Source: Lepas anatifera (taxonomy: Eukaryota; Arthropoda; Thecostraca; Lepadidae). From it: DNA of 64,000 nucleotides. The translations under genes and the position numbers were made by a program. The notes below the pieces were generated by a model, which was given only the letters and a program-made list of their open reading frames with translations, searched no databases and was not told the DNA's origin. The DNA lies in NCBI GenBank assembly GCA_034440635.1, contig JAOTON010000961.1:248001-312000 (forward strand), in the 5' to 3' direction. Of this stretch, positions 1-12,048 are shown one piece after another. How positions within the stretch are numbered: position 1 is the stretch's first letter; each line of letters begins with the position of its first letter.

Positions 1-230
1 TTCATCATTTACACTCAAGTAGCCCTCAGAGTGCATACTACCGAGCTGGAACACGAGCAGAGTGGGCTCTGTCCTTTTTACCGGACCAGTCCCAAAGGCG
101 GCGGAACGGGCTCACTGTGGCATTGTGCTCCCTTCAAATGTGAAAATTTTCTATCAACTGTATGACAACGAGCAGAAAAATTAACATAAATGTTCATGGT
201 GCCTGCTTGAACCGATTCCTCCTGACCCCG

Positions 231-530
231 CTGGTGGTGGTGACTGCACTACGTCCTGACGTGCCACTGTGACTGCACTACGTCGCTGTTGACTAGCTCA
301 GCTGCAGGTGGTGACTGCACTACGTCGCTGCTGACCAGCTCAGCCGGTGGTGGTGACTGCACTGCGTCCTGCTGACCAGCTCAGCCGGTGGTGGTGACTG
401 CACTACGTCCCTGCTGACCAGCTCAGCCGCTGGTGGTGACTGCACTACGTCCCTGCTGACCAGCTCAGCCGCGGTGGTGGTGACTGCACTACGTCGCTGC
501 TGACCACCTCAGCCGCTAAGTGACTGCACC
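231..530. repeat. 44-bp minisatellite, about 6-7 units
   Basis: Tandem copies of a unit of about 44 bp containing GTGACTGCACTACGTC followed by GCTGACCAGCTCAGCC. The first units (to about 300) are shorter and diverged, the middle ones nearly identical, and the last decays at GCTAAGTGACTGCACC. There is no sign of coding. Confidence 0.92.
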
Positions 531-1490
531 GACACAGCGCTGCTCAGCTTCGCAGAAAATCTGGTCAGACGACTCCCTAACCCCGCATCGTGTGGCTTCA
601 GGCAAAGGCGTTAGTGAAGCCACTCAGTCAACTCTACCCATTAAATCACTGTGGGTCTAGTGCCTGAACATACATAAAAAGATCATAAAATCATCTAAGT
701 TTATCTAACCTGCATTTCAAGAGATGATCGTGACTGTCGGGTCACTCCGCGCCGCTGCGTACTGCCCCTTCCCCTCCGCCTCGTCTGCTATCTCACCAGT
801 GTTGACGCGCTGTCAGCGACCTTTAGAACAGGCGGGGGTGTGAGAGGGAACCTCGTCCACCGAGGATGAGCGATCACCAGGGATTCACCACTGCCGTCCA
901 TATCTGGACGTCCTGAATCAGATGTGCGAAGGACGGACCGTCCGCCTGTCTCTCCTGCCCGGACCGGGTGCGCCATAAGGACCGAGCGCGGATCTGGTGC
1001 AACGACCTGGCCCGCACACGAACACCTTTTTGCGAGCGCCGCTTTTTGCCGATGGATTTCGCGAAAACATATGGGAACGGGGCTTTATCGGGAGTTTGGG
1101 GTCAGTGTTTTTGCCCCATGGTTTAGAAATGCTGGGAACTTTTCTCATCGATAAAAACTGTGTCAGATTACCCAAGAGTGCAAACACATTGGGACCGTAA
1201 ATGGAAGAAAATAAGCGAGAGCTGGCCGTTTTAACCACGTCACCTATCCCCATATGTTGAAAATATTGTTTCCATATCTTACGTGTAGTGTCATGTCAAT
1301 AAGAATACGAATTATTATGACGTACTCATCACATGTAAATGATCACGATTTCGAGAAGTCAAAATTTAAACAATTTTGTATAAAAACTTGCGAAAAACCC
1401 TCTTCAAATACATAATCCCATGTCTGCTATATAAGTTGCAAGTCGGTTCCCTTAAGTTTGTGCTATTTAGACAAGCCATAACTGTACTGC
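531..1490. other. unassigned intergenic stretch
   Basis: Mixed-composition DNA with no recognisable gene. The open frames of 60-110 codons around 790-1250 overlap on both strands, lack recognisable domains, and look like chance frames in GC-rich DNA. Confidence 0.5.
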
Positions 1491-2348
1491 TTAACACATG
1501 CATTGACGGGGGCGGGTACCCGCCCCCCTCGGGTTTTTCGGAGACAGCAGGAAAACGGCGGCGCGCAGCGCCACTGTACTTGGTATACCTTTTCCCTCAT
1601 CATTTTTGCAACTTCTGTGAAAATTTTAAGGATAGGTCATCTCAGGTCAGGTCACCAGTACAGGTCAAGTGACCCGACCTCAAAAAAGTTTAAGATAGCA
1701 TAAGTCGGAGCAGGGTGAACTTATCCAATTGAAACTTATATCACATAATGGGCTCACCGAGTTCTCTAAAATATGTTCTGGTATTTTTGATATCGATGAC
1801 CTAAGGTCAGGTACGAAGCATGACCTCTCCATTGGTAATACATGGGAAATATGGTTTTTACTGAATAACTCAGTAACAGATGGTGATAGAGCGTTTATTT
1901 TAGCTTCATTAGACTCACCTTGGCTTTGCAGTTCTAATGATATGCATTTTATATAATTTGACCCTGACCTGACCTCAGGTCAGGTCAAATCTTTGATTTG
2001 ACCTAGCAAGGTCAAATCATATATCATTCGATTCGGCTTGCTGCGAAGATTCATAGAGTTCAAGTCGTTTTGCTCTATCTTTACTTGTTCAGATGTAATG
2101 GCCGAAAAACTTAATTTACATGTTATCCCTATGACGGCATGTGACGGCATGTTTTTGACCTCTGGTGACCTTAAATGTGACCTGACAAAAAAATGGTACA
2201 AATATTTTCGATGGAGAAGCGGATGTGCTACCCAACGCCGTTTACCGTTTTTTGCTACCTACCGTGGTTCTCGAGATCTTAGGGGGGCGGGTACCCGCCC
2301 CCTCGTCAATCCGAAGGTGGCTCAGACCCCCGTCAATGCGTGTGTTAA
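1491..2348 (+). mobile_element. family A TTAA element, copy 1 (non-autonomous)
   Basis: Bounded by TTAA at 1491-1494 and 2345-2348. The ends are inverted: TTAACACATGCATTGAC on the left, GTCAATGCGTGTGTTAA on the right. A perfect 20-bp palindrome (GGGGGCGGGTAC and its mirror) sits at 1508-1527 and again at 2283-2302. The interior has AGGTCA/TGACCT hexamers and no transposase. Family knowledge: a TTAA duplication is typical of piggyBac and Kolobok elements. The copy at 6843-7682 is the same element with many substitutions. Confidence 0.9.
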
Positions 2349-4012
2349 TGGCTTAGGCACTAACTTTACAGCTTAGGTACAGAAGTATCATCCGGGTGAT
2401 CTTTTGGCATCGTATCGAACTCCTTTTTTCATGCAGGCTTTCAAGATAGATAGGATTATTCAACAGTGATATACCTCCATGTCTCATATACTAGCCCTCT
2501 ATATGTTACGCACACTTACAATGTATCCTAGCCTCCGAACATAATTTCTCGAAAGACATATTTGATTCTCCGTTTTAATATCCAGTCGCAGGCACGTTTT
2601 TCCATTTCCTGGCGCCCCCTCCAGACAGTACGCGCCATTTACATTTCCTATAGACCATGCAGTGTGAAGTAGCCCCAGCATGCAAACTTCTCCCTTAGAA
2701 CAGTCTAGAGGTCATGTGACCGGTGCCACACATCCGTCAGGTCAGCGAGGACTAACACGTGACGTGCAGTGTCGGGCATTGAGGCCGAGCCCCGCGGCCG
2801 TCGGTATCTGCAGTCTGCCGCCTTTATTTGCGATCAGCTGTTCGTCTGAACCACCACCGTCTGGAACGGCATGCCCGTCTGGAGGGCTTGTAAGCCGTGT
2901 AAAGGGAGCAGAGGCCACGCAGAGGTGGATCCAGGTGGAGGAAATCTGGCTATGGTCTCAAAAGTAGCCAAAGTGTCTTGCCCTTGGTCAATTTAGGCCG
3001 CTTTTCTGAATAAAAACCGTCTTTTGCGACTGAAGCCGGGTTGTCCCATGCCCCCCAAAGCGGTTAGTTAGGACTCGCCCCTGCGGACGCGTCAGTGCAG
3101 AGAGCGCGGCGTCGCCTCAGGGGGTGTGGACCCTGCAGCCGCCAGGTGCTGCGCTCTTGTTCGTGAGACGTTCCCAACAGGACGGCACGTGCCACCGGCG
3201 GGGATCAGATCGGGGGAGGTGGGGGGGGGTGAATGCGGCTGCCTTGACGGCAGCTATCGCCCCTCGTGCGCTGAGGAGGGTGTCTGACGGTCCGTCGCCG
3301 CCGGCAGCTGCTCGGGAGAGGACGCGACGCCTCATCACCGCCGCACTATTCACCTGAGCGCGCTGGCCCCAGCCCCGGCTGCCAGCGTATCTCTGTCGTG
3401 CCTTTTCATCGAATTTATGTGTGGTTTTATCGTCGGAGCGGAATTGGAAGCTATGCATTAAGACATCGATTTTCCTAGCGGGTTGTTTCTGATAGAGAGG
3501 GTGCTTGGCCAGGCTCGGGGCTTAAGCACGTCTAATACCAAGAGCATAGATACAGAACAATATCCATCTGCCTTACAGCAGACATGGAAAAAAGTTCGCT
3601 TAGGCTATGTTGTGTTATTGCATATATTCAAGGCATGTAATGTTTAAGACTTCAAAAAAATATATATATATATCTTACCACTTTTAATTTCTCACCGTTC
3701 GTGTACCTACCTATGACCTCCCGAGATTTTCACACTTCTTGCACTCCTGGTACAGAAAGTTTTCACGAAGAATACTTAGAGGCGCATGATTTAGGCGAAC
3801 ACAGCTGGCACTAGCGGCTGAAAACGAACTTCTACGGGTAGCATCCATCTTTCACGAGCAGAAGTCCCTTCTTATTTTATCTGCAGCACGTGCCTATGCT
3901 CTGTCGTGTGCATCACGCATCGGAATATTGGAAAATATTCAATCCAATCCAAGGTGATAGATCCGACTGGATTGGAATCGCCAGATGATCTGGGTATTCA
4001 TATCGTTTATAT

Positions 4013-4014
<2 letters not shown>
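2349..4014. other. unassigned stretch with a GC-rich part
   Basis: No gene recognised. About 2740-3400 is GC-rich, with short frames open on both strands (up to 113 codons) and no domain. A short TA run lies at about 3658-3675. The rest is AT-rich with no clear structure. Confidence 0.45.

Positions 4015-4056
<42 letters not shown>
4015..4056. repeat. (TA)n microsatellite
   Basis: About 21 uninterrupted TA dinucleotides. Confidence 0.97.
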
Positions 4057-4059
<3 letters not shown>

Positions 4060-4068
4060 GTTTACTTA

Positions 4069-4222
4069 TTTGATTGGTGTAGATAAGCATGGTATGTAAG
4101 TAGATTAACCAGAATTTGTCGGATATTTATTTCGGTAGATATGTATTTGATTAGTGTAGACAAGCATGGTGTGTAAGTGAATTAACCGGAATTTGTCGGA
4201 TAAATTTCGGATATAGGCTGGA
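4069..4222. repeat. two tandem copies of a 77-bp unit
   Basis: TTTGATTGGTGTAGATAAGC at 4069 recurs as TTTGATTAGTGTAGACAAGC at 4146, and the following bases, including GAATTTGTCGGATA, also match. This is a local duplication of about 77 bp directly beside the TA run. Confidence 0.85.
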
Positions 4223-5022
4223 CAGGATCCGAGCTTTCTTGGTGTTGAGGCACTCGACTGTCCAGGGACTTTTCGCTAGTTATGTTATTGAGTTAGATAG
4301 AGTTACTGGTTATATTGAGTTTTTATGTTAGTTGAGTTGTATACTATTTCAGTAATGCATTAGGGTGAGTGGGGTGACGCAACGTGAAGGGGAATGTGTC
4401 TGTACCAATCCTGTGATGGAATTGCCTTGTTTCTTTGTTAAGTTCTTGATCTTCTGTCTACACTCGGATAAATTTGGGACTCTAAACTATAAGTGTGGAA
4501 TTTTTTTTCTTGAAACCATAAAGGCGTTTTACACCGATAGCGGGGTAAACGCCCTACGCAAACGCCGTCATATAACACCCGCGCATACTGTATCTCTTAC
4601 ATGAACAAGTGGCACATTGTGTGTTACGCTTTTGGTAATGTTGTGCAAGTGGGGTTATAGACCCTTGTTTCAAGCCACCGGTCCGGTTCAGTCGGAGAGC
4701 CTCTGAATAAGTCATCTGATCCCCAAAATCCCTTCCAGGGTGAAAGTTGGCGACGCCGATGACCCTGGCGTTTGTCGTTAAACCCACAATTATTATTATT
4801 AAAGTGGGCTTATTCGGGCATTAAGCCCGACAGCAAAAATAGCAAATACGATTTTACCTATTAACGGAAACCGAAGCAATTTAAGATAGCGCCCAAATAT
4901 TTTAGGGGTAGCACCTAAAGCACCTCGGTTTATTCTGCCTGAGTGGTTCTTCTTGGTTGTTTCCCAATTCTGGAACATAATGTCAGGTAGGATGAGGATG
5001 GGTTGTATAATCTGAAATTTAT
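4223..5022. other. unassigned AT-rich stretch
   Basis: No gene seen. A small hairpin, CGGGCATTAAGCCCG, lies near 4816. Frames at 4365-4604 and 4799-5137 have no recognisable content. Confidence 0.4.
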
Positions 5023-5847
5023 TTAACACCGCACTGGGTCTGGCACTACGCGCCTGGGGCCTGGCCCCTAAGATCTCGGAAACTAAGAGGGTTAAAACAC
5101 CACGTGGTGTGGTGGGGCTTGTATCACAGATGACCAATTTTCTTGACCTAGGTCATATTTCAGTCACGGGTCGTAAAGGTCAATATTGGCCATGCTGATC
5201 ATTGGTAATGCTGTGATTATGCGGAAAATGGCGGGATAGCTAGGCGGACAAGGTTCTAGAGAAGAGGTCTAAGAGGCTTCTTCACAACTTTTGGTCGGTC
5301 ATTCGGTCATTGACCTTTAGGTCACCTATGGTATACTACTTATTATTTACACTTTGACTAACACTGTAGCCACTGTTTGGCGGGAAATGAGGATTGACCT
5401 TTCCAAATGACCTTTGACCTTTGACCTTGACCTTGTATTGGGGTACCCTACCGATGACGTCATAGCTAATATATGTCAGACGGGGTAACGTCATTTGGCC
5501 GGACGCACGTGGTCGTGACCTTGAAAGTGCAGATATGACCTTGACCTGTGACCTTTGACCTTGACCTTGACCTTCATTGAAGTGACCTTGACATATAGTC
5601 CCGCTTATATGACGTTATGACGTCACCACTGGTCTTCAATGCAGCTAACTGGTCCGACCGCGCTTTACGGCGATCTCAAATGGGTCTGACTTTGAAAGCC
5701 TATAGTAAAAATTGTCGGCCGATTTTCAAAAGTCTTCACCAATCGACGCGCTATAAATTCTGTTAAATGTGAGGTTTCGTTTTTCGGCTACAGCAGTTCT
5801 CCGGCCACCTCGGAAGAACGGGCCTCCCCCCTCCGTGCGCGTGTTAA
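5023..5847 (-). mobile_element. family A TTAA element, diverged copy 2, rich in DR1 hexamers
   Basis: TTAA at 5023-5026 and 5844-5847. Outer ends are TTAACACCGCAC (left) and GTGCGCGTGTTAA (right). It is inverted relative to the other two copies: GGCCCCTAAGATCTCGG near the left end mirrors the CGAGATCTTAGGGG beside the right end of copy 1, and the right end carries CGTTTTTCGGCTACAGCAG, the mirror of the left-end block. Size matches the others (825 against 858 and 840 bp). The interior has long runs of TGACCT at 5408-5433 and 5536-5573; I count 18 half-sites. The end palindromes are degraded. Confidence 0.75.
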
Positions 5848-5919
5848 CGACGATGATGGTTCGGGATCGTATATGCAAACAATGCTTGGCGATCCATGAC
5901 GAAGTAGGTATTTAATACA

Positions 5920-6082
5920 TCGGATCCAAGCAACTTTTAGGGCCAAACCAACCTTGGGGGGGGTAAATCAGATGAAATCTCAAAACGTAGTATTTAAAAA
6001 GGCCAAATTTGGCCTTGAGAGGAAAATATACTTTTAGGTTTTGTGGACCACGGCCCCTTAAGCCCCCTTGAATCCGTCAGTG
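5920..6082 (-). mobile_element. short MITE, copy 1 of a two-copy family
   Basis: Runs from CGGATCCAAGCAACTTTTAG to TTGAATCCGTCAGTG. Read on the minus strand it begins CACTGACGGATTCAAGGGGG and then has GGGGCCGTGG, matching the element at 8876-9066, which starts CACTGATGGATCTAAGGGGG and contains GGAGCCGTGGCCCC. It holds a GGCCAAATTTGGCC palindrome. No coding; the superfamily is not settled, as no target duplication could be fixed. Confidence 0.6.
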
Positions 6083-6842
6083 AATTAAGACCATCCCTCA
6101 AGATGACCGAATAGAGCAAACGCAACACTCCCTGTGTGCTATAGGAACTAATATTTGAAATTCAATGTCTTCTGTTACTGATTTAACAGTACTTCCATCA
6201 CGTAGTGGTCGGATGGTGTATAGAATGCAGCCCTACCTCCATGTCCTACCTATCCTAGGACACACTTATCCATTGGGGTAAATGCTAAATATTGGGGTAA
6301 GGCGCCTGGGCTCTTACCCGCACACATGTCTTACCCACGTGAACGGCAGCGTCGCAACATATTACTATTCTGGGCGTTTCTATGCCGCATAGTGGCTGTC
6401 AAATGCCGCACAAACTAGTGTTTTAACCTCACAATTGCCGTGAGTGCATCTAAACGCATCAGCACAATCGCAACATTAAGATAGCTTGTTTTATATCCGA
6501 GGGGCAAAACAACAAATGTTTGCTGAGATTACCGGAGCGACTAGGCACGCCCAACACGCTCGACCCGATCGAAAGACCGTACCAAAAAAATACTGATAGA
6601 GTCCGTTCCTACATCGCCTGTGATGTGTGGCGTCTTCCTGGTTCCCTTCCCTACCTGCGTGTCTGTGTGTCTGCTTTGAACATTTATGGTCTTGCCGTAT
6701 CGGCAATTGTCCTTAAGATTCTATGGGCAGAGTTTTGAGCGCACAATACTCGTGAATGGCTGTGTTTGCGGGTCTTGCGGTATTCGAATATTTTTCCCAA
6801 AACTCAGAACAAAATGTCAGTAAATAAATGTCAGTTTCCTGT
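6083..6842. other. unassigned stretch
   Basis: No gene or repeat recognised. The frames at 6491-6738 overlap on opposite strands and carry no recognisable motif. Confidence 0.45.
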
Positions 6843-7682
6843 TTAACACGCGCATTGACGGGGGGCGGGTACCCGCCCCTCGGGTTTTTCGGAGAAAGTA
6901 GAAAAACGGCGGCGCGTAGCGCCGCCGTACTTGGTATACCTTTTCCCTCATCATTTTTACAACTTCTGAGAAAATTTTAGGGTTAGGTCATCTCAGGTCA
7001 GGTCACCAGTACAGGTCAAGTGACCCGACCTCAAAAAAAGTTTAAGATAGCATAAGTCGGAGCAGGGTGAACTTATCCGATTGAAACTCATATCACACAA
7101 TATCACATAATGGCCCCACCGAGTTCTCTAACATATGTTCCGGTATTTTTGATATCGATGACCTAAGGTCAGGTACGAGGCATGACCTCTCCATTGGAAA
7201 TACATGGGAAAAATGGTTTTTTACGGAATAACTCAGTAACGGATGGTGATATAGCATTTATTTTAGCTGCATTAGACTCGCCGGGGCTTTGCGGTTCTAA
7301 TGATACGCATTTTATATAATTTGACCCTGACCTGACCTCAGGTCATAGCAAGGTCAAATTATATATCATTCGATTCGGCTTGCTAAGAGGATTCGTATAG
7401 TTCAAGTCGTTTTGCTCTATCTTTACTTGTTCAGATGTAATGTCCGAAAACCTGAATTTTACATGTTATCCCTATGACGGGCATGTTTTGACCTCTCGTG
7501 ACCTTAAATGTGACCTGACAAAAAATGGTACAAATTTTTTCGATGGAGAAGTGGATGGGCAGCCCAACGCCGTTTACCGTTTTTCGCTACCTACCGTGGT
7601 TCTCGAGTTCTTAGGGGGGCGGGTACCCGCTCCCCCCCGTCAATGCGAAGGTGGCTCAGACCCCCGTCAATGCGCGTGTTAA
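6843..7682 (+). mobile_element. family A TTAA element, copy 3
   Basis: TTAA at 6843-6846 and 7679-7682. Outer repeats are TTAACACGCGCATTGACGG (left) and CCGTCAATGCGCGTGTTAA (right), a perfect inverted match. The KpnI-type palindrome GGGCGGGTACCCGCCC lies just inside both ends. It aligns along its length with 1491-2348 with small indels. No transposase. The 80-codon frame at 7440-7682 runs into the terminal repeat and is not a gene. Confidence 0.92.
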
Positions 7683-7744
7683 GAAACGGATGCGTTTCCA
7701 CCCCTGCTTTTGTCGTGTGAAACTGTATTAATTTTCAAGAAGCA

Positions 7745-8571
7745 TTAAAGGGATCATGATACATTGGTGCAATTCAAATTGTAGAGGTTTAGAGGCAATC
7801 CTTCTTGAAATAATGAAAATTGCTTTATTTGTGCTGAAAAATGGCCAATAAGCCTAATAATTTGTTATATTCAATTCTCCTATGTCAGAGAAAAAAGTTA
7901 CCAGATTTCGGTGCCTCAAATCGGCACGTGATTTGGTAATATTTTCTGCCATACTGAACCTTTTCATTTTCCACCCCCAATGAATACTCAAATGAAGCGT
8001 GCTTATCTAAAAGAACCTATTAGGAACCAAAGTGACACTTATCAACTAGGCTATTTTTCTTGATACATTACAATACATTTCACGTTTTCAACAAGTCACT
8101 GAATAAAGTTATACGCATTTATAGTCGCCTGTATCGAAGGTAGGTATGTTTAGCAGATAGGTTTCAAAGAGCCTCAAGCAAGAAATATCTATCTGTCCGG
8201 CGGGTCTGAGCATTAGCCACGATTCCCAGTTCCACTCATACTACCTAACCACCCGCGCATGAAGGATTCGGTGGGCGGTAAATTGTTACTTTTTCTCTGG
8301 AAACGGTAAGCTCTGGGCATATGAAATTTTGATGAAATGGTTTTTCGGCATGCTCTATCACATGGAGAGAAATCCCGGGCGAATTTGGGGGGGACAGGAT
8401 CCCTCCCCTGGATTTTGAGTCTCCCATATACTTTGTATAGTGCATGTATTGCCGTGCCAGTGTTAACCCATCCAGGACCCCCTCCCTGGGTCGAGAAGAG
8501 ATCTCCAGCCTTGCTCTATACATGGTAGTCTCAGTTCAAATCCCATTAGGAGGGCTCCATACTCCCTTTAA
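7745..8571. mobile_element. candidate TTAA element with AGGGA ends; copy 1 of a diverged repeat
   Basis: TTAA at 7745-7748 is followed by AGGGATCATG; CATACTCCCT precedes TTAA at 8568-8571. The ends match weakly (AGGGA..ATG). The first ~450 bp are clearly related to 54842-55330: shared blocks include GCTGAAAAATGG, CCAAAGTGACACTT and ATGTTTAGCA in the same order. The repeat relation is solid; the right boundary is inferred from the TTAA only. Confidence 0.55.
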
Positions 8572-8875
8572 CAAACACCTTACTGGGGAAAGTGTGGCCA
8601 GAGTTTCTAAAGATAACTATGTTCCCAATAATGAGAAAATGTCTCTTAATTAGAAACGCTGCTTCCAAAATAGAAACGTCTTCAAACAATGCAAACGAAT
8701 GTGACAGCAATTCCATGCTGTAATGTTATGGCATTGCTGCACTTTCTAGGTTCTAATAAACTGAAATCAGTATGTGCTGCAAAACTCGTCAATTTAGAAT
8801 AAATCTAACTTCCGTAGCTTATTCAAGTAGCTTTATTAATGATAAATGCCCATTTAGCGCCAATTATGGCTGTAT

Positions 8876-9066
8876 CACTGATGGATCTAAGGGGGGTAAA
8901 GGAGCCGTGGCCCCTCCAAATCTTAAATAACATATTTTGCACGCCAAAGGACCAAATTTTAGCAGTTTTTCTGTCAAAATACTGTTTTCGCCATTTGTGC
9001 TCAATTTAGCCACCCACAAAATTTTGGTTTGTCCCCCTCCAAAAGTTGCTCCTGGATTTACCAATG
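8876..9066 (+). mobile_element. short MITE, copy 2 of the 5.9-kb family
   Basis: Starts CACTGATGGATCTAAGGGGG and ends GTTGCTCCTGGATTTACCAATG. The ends are loosely inverted. About 190 bp, non-coding. It is in the opposite orientation to 5920-6082. Confidence 0.6.
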
Positions 9067-10760
9067 GGCCCTAGAATACGATTCCGGAAGTGGTGCACTG
9101 TTCTTGCTTAATTTCCCGGTATATAGTACACTGCTTGAAGGTAGGTAGAGCAGCGCAGTAAAAGTGAGGTTTATTTGATGTCCAGCAATGTAAAATAATG
9201 TCAGAACTGCCCAATTACCTACCACTTTCTACCATTATCTCAGCTGATGACGCACAGAAAACAAGTTGTCTGACGCCTGAGCCTGTTCCCTTAGCCACGT
9301 GCCTGGCATCACTTTATCGTAAAAATACAATTTGTAGGGAACTTTTGCGATGAAAATGTTGTTTTCTACTGTTACTTGACACAATAACCACATGAGTGTT
9401 AATCGACCAGGCAAAATTGTTCCTATGCTATTTTCTGGTCGCTTGGGGTCTTCCTGAAAAATCGCCCTAAACGTTCTCTTTTTTGGAAATGTGCGTTTCG
9501 AAAGGTACGTTTTCAATTATGGGTCATTGCTCACATTGCTGGGTACGTAGCTAGTTTTGTGAGTTCTGACCACAGATTCCTCACCGAACTATATCATGTA
9601 AAACCAATCCGCCGATATTAATCCTCCAATAACTCTGCTCTGATGGCCCTTGGAACCCTCCATCGAGAAACGGTCTCATTCATTCGCTCATTCATTGATG
9701 CAGCATCCGTAATCTCCGGCCCGAGACGGCCAGCGGTCAGCTGGCGTGATCGTGGCCTTTGACCTGTCTGTGTGACCCACCTACACTTGCCGTGCTCCGG
9801 AATGTCCTCCCTTGAACTCACCGCAGCGTCGCCACTGTCGCAATTATGCGCCAAATTACGCGGCCCGCGCAGCTTTCACATCGACTCGGGTTACGCCTAG
9901 GTAAACACTGCCGGTGAATATTTTCGCACGGCGAACGGAAGGGTGGAGGGCAGAAAACAGAGGGGGCCGTCGGCCTGCTGAAGTAGCCGCCCGGAGCCAC
10001 CCTGTTGACGGCCCGTAGCCTGGAGCCCTGCAGCCGAGTTCAGTGCTCGGGGCGCCGTGTGGTGACGATATTGCGGTCGTACATTTAACAGTTCGTGCTG
10101 GCGTACTGGAATGCTAGAGGTTGCGGTGTTTCCCTAAATGCAAACCACAAATGTGTCACGCCGAAAGCACTTGGTGATGATACTCCTGGACCATATTATT
10201 TTAAAACATTGAGTTTAAATTGATTAAATTTGATTTTCCTTATCGTCTAAATATTAATTTTTGTCCTTGCTTCATTTAAATGAATGAAGGTTGATGGGTA
10301 ATCCTTTGCCAGAGCCAGAAGCTGTCCTCACCTTTTCCTTTTTTCTTGCATCCTCTCCCCTGACCTAAGAAGTACTCGGTTGCCGAGCATTTCGGCATAA
10401 AAACTGGGTGACCAATTTTTTTCCAGCCCTTAGGGGTTTCCTCCACTGGGGGCCAGTGTCTTTCTGGTCCTGAGTAGATGAAAACAAACCTGTTTTCCGC
10501 TCCGTACGGGCTATTGTGCCCTTTGCCTAAATTGAATATGACACCTTCATAACGGGATTCGAATAGAGATGGCCATGTGATAGAGCTTACCGAAAAACTA
10601 TACTACACTAAATACGAAATTGACCGGGGATGACATCCGTGCAGGGCACACACGCCCAGTCACTGCACGTCCTGCATGTATCCACTCTTCAGCAGACCTA
10701 TCCAAATGCATGACACATGATGTTATAACAAAATATTAAATGCTGTTATCTTAATAAAAG
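9067..10760. other. unassigned stretch
   Basis: No recognisable gene. GC content is higher at about 9650-10080, where short minus-strand frames (up to 93 codons) show no domain. No repeats were noticed. Confidence 0.45.
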
Positions 10761-11794
10761 TTAACCCGCGCCCCACCGGGGTCCGGCGCCACCTTCGCCC
10801 CACCGGGGGGCCATCGATGGCCCCCTCTAACTCCGAAAATATGGGCGTTAGCGCAAATCTGCAAAGTGCAATAGAAAGCTCGCGTGAATTCAGTAAGAAA
10901 TTACTTCGCATGTTTTAGTGCTCAGGTCAATGGTTTGACCTCCAGAGGTCAAATTAGGTCAAGATCGGCTATTTTCACTCAAATATGCAATGATTAAGCA
11001 AACTGGGCATAACTCTTATGTCATTAGAGCTATTGAGGCCTGGTAAAGTACATTTGATAGCAAATTGCCAGTACTTTTTCCGCTATGTTGAACGTAAAGA
11101 CCTCCCGCCATTGGTTTGACCGCCAGAGGTCACCTCGTGGCCTAATATGACCTGAGGTCACGAAAGGTCAAAAAGTGACTTTGCCGTATATCAAATGAAA
11201 GCCAGTGACAAGACAAGCACGATGGTGTTTGTTTCATCGCTCTAGCTCAATTAGGTCAAAAGTTATTGTCAAAATACTGTTTTTGACCTCTGGTGACCTT
11301 GGATGACCTTAGAAAAGTCAAAGGGTAAATATGACCCCTGGGATCCGTGAAAGGGTGTCCAAAAACGTTGTTCTGAGCAGTCTGAGTATTTGCAATCATT
11401 TTTGTGGCTTTTATATCATGAAATAGCTTTTCCCCATGCTTTTCCAATGGGAGAGGTCGCCTCGTGACCTGACCTCAGGCACGAAATCGAAAAATCCCGG
11501 ATATACACCTTGTAGACCCTGGAGGGGTCATGAAGTGTAGGAAGTTTCAAATCGATCGACTTTGAAATATAGCTCTTACAGAGCTCTAAAGGTGAAGTGA
11601 GGTGACCTTGGTTGACCTCGTCTGGTGACCTGACCTTGGGTGACCCGGGTTAAAAAATTTTAGGGATGATGGGAAAATGATGCAGTGAGAGGTAGAGCCC
11701 TCAACCGCGGTGCTGCGCCTCGTCGTTTTTCTGCTATCCCGGAAAAACCTTAGGGGGGCCATCGATGGCCCCCTCCCGGTGGGGCGAGGGTTAA
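10761..11794 (-). mobile_element. family B TTAA element, copy 1 (inverted)
   Basis: TTAA at 10761-10764 and 11791-11794. The left end, TTAACCCGCGCCCCACCGG, corresponds to the right end of the other copies; the right end reads CCGGTGGGGCGAGGGTTAA. Palindrome GGGGCCATCGATGGCCCC near each end. The interior has numerous AGGTCA/TGACCT hexamers, including TTTGACCTCCAGAGGTCAAA. No coding capacity. Length 1034 bp, the same as copy 3. Confidence 0.95.
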
Positions 11795-11997
11795 ATGCTT
11801 GTTGTATTTTAAATTTTAGCGTGAAATGGTAGGGGCCCGTATGATTTTGATGTGTCTGATGGGGATAAATAACTATAATTAAAGAAGATGCATTAACAGA
11901 TATGATCAATTTTTTAAATCCTACGCTCGTAAATGACTACATAATAACATTCTTACAGAGACTATAACCAATCGCATTACATACAACCTACATTTGA

Positions 11998-12048
11998 GGA
12001 GAAGTGGGACATTGCAGGGAGAACTGGGACACTGAGTCCCACTTCTCC
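11998..12048. repeat. 13-bp stem inverted repeat
   Basis: GGAGAAGTGGGAC at 11998-12010 and its exact reverse complement GTCCCACTTCTCC at 12036-12048 flank a 25-nt loop that contains another GAACTGGGACAC. Possibly the end of an unrecognised element. Confidence 0.8.

Noticed and set aside
231..530. CRISPR-like array
   Set aside because: The whole 44-bp unit repeats without unique spacers, in a eukaryotic repeat-rich context.
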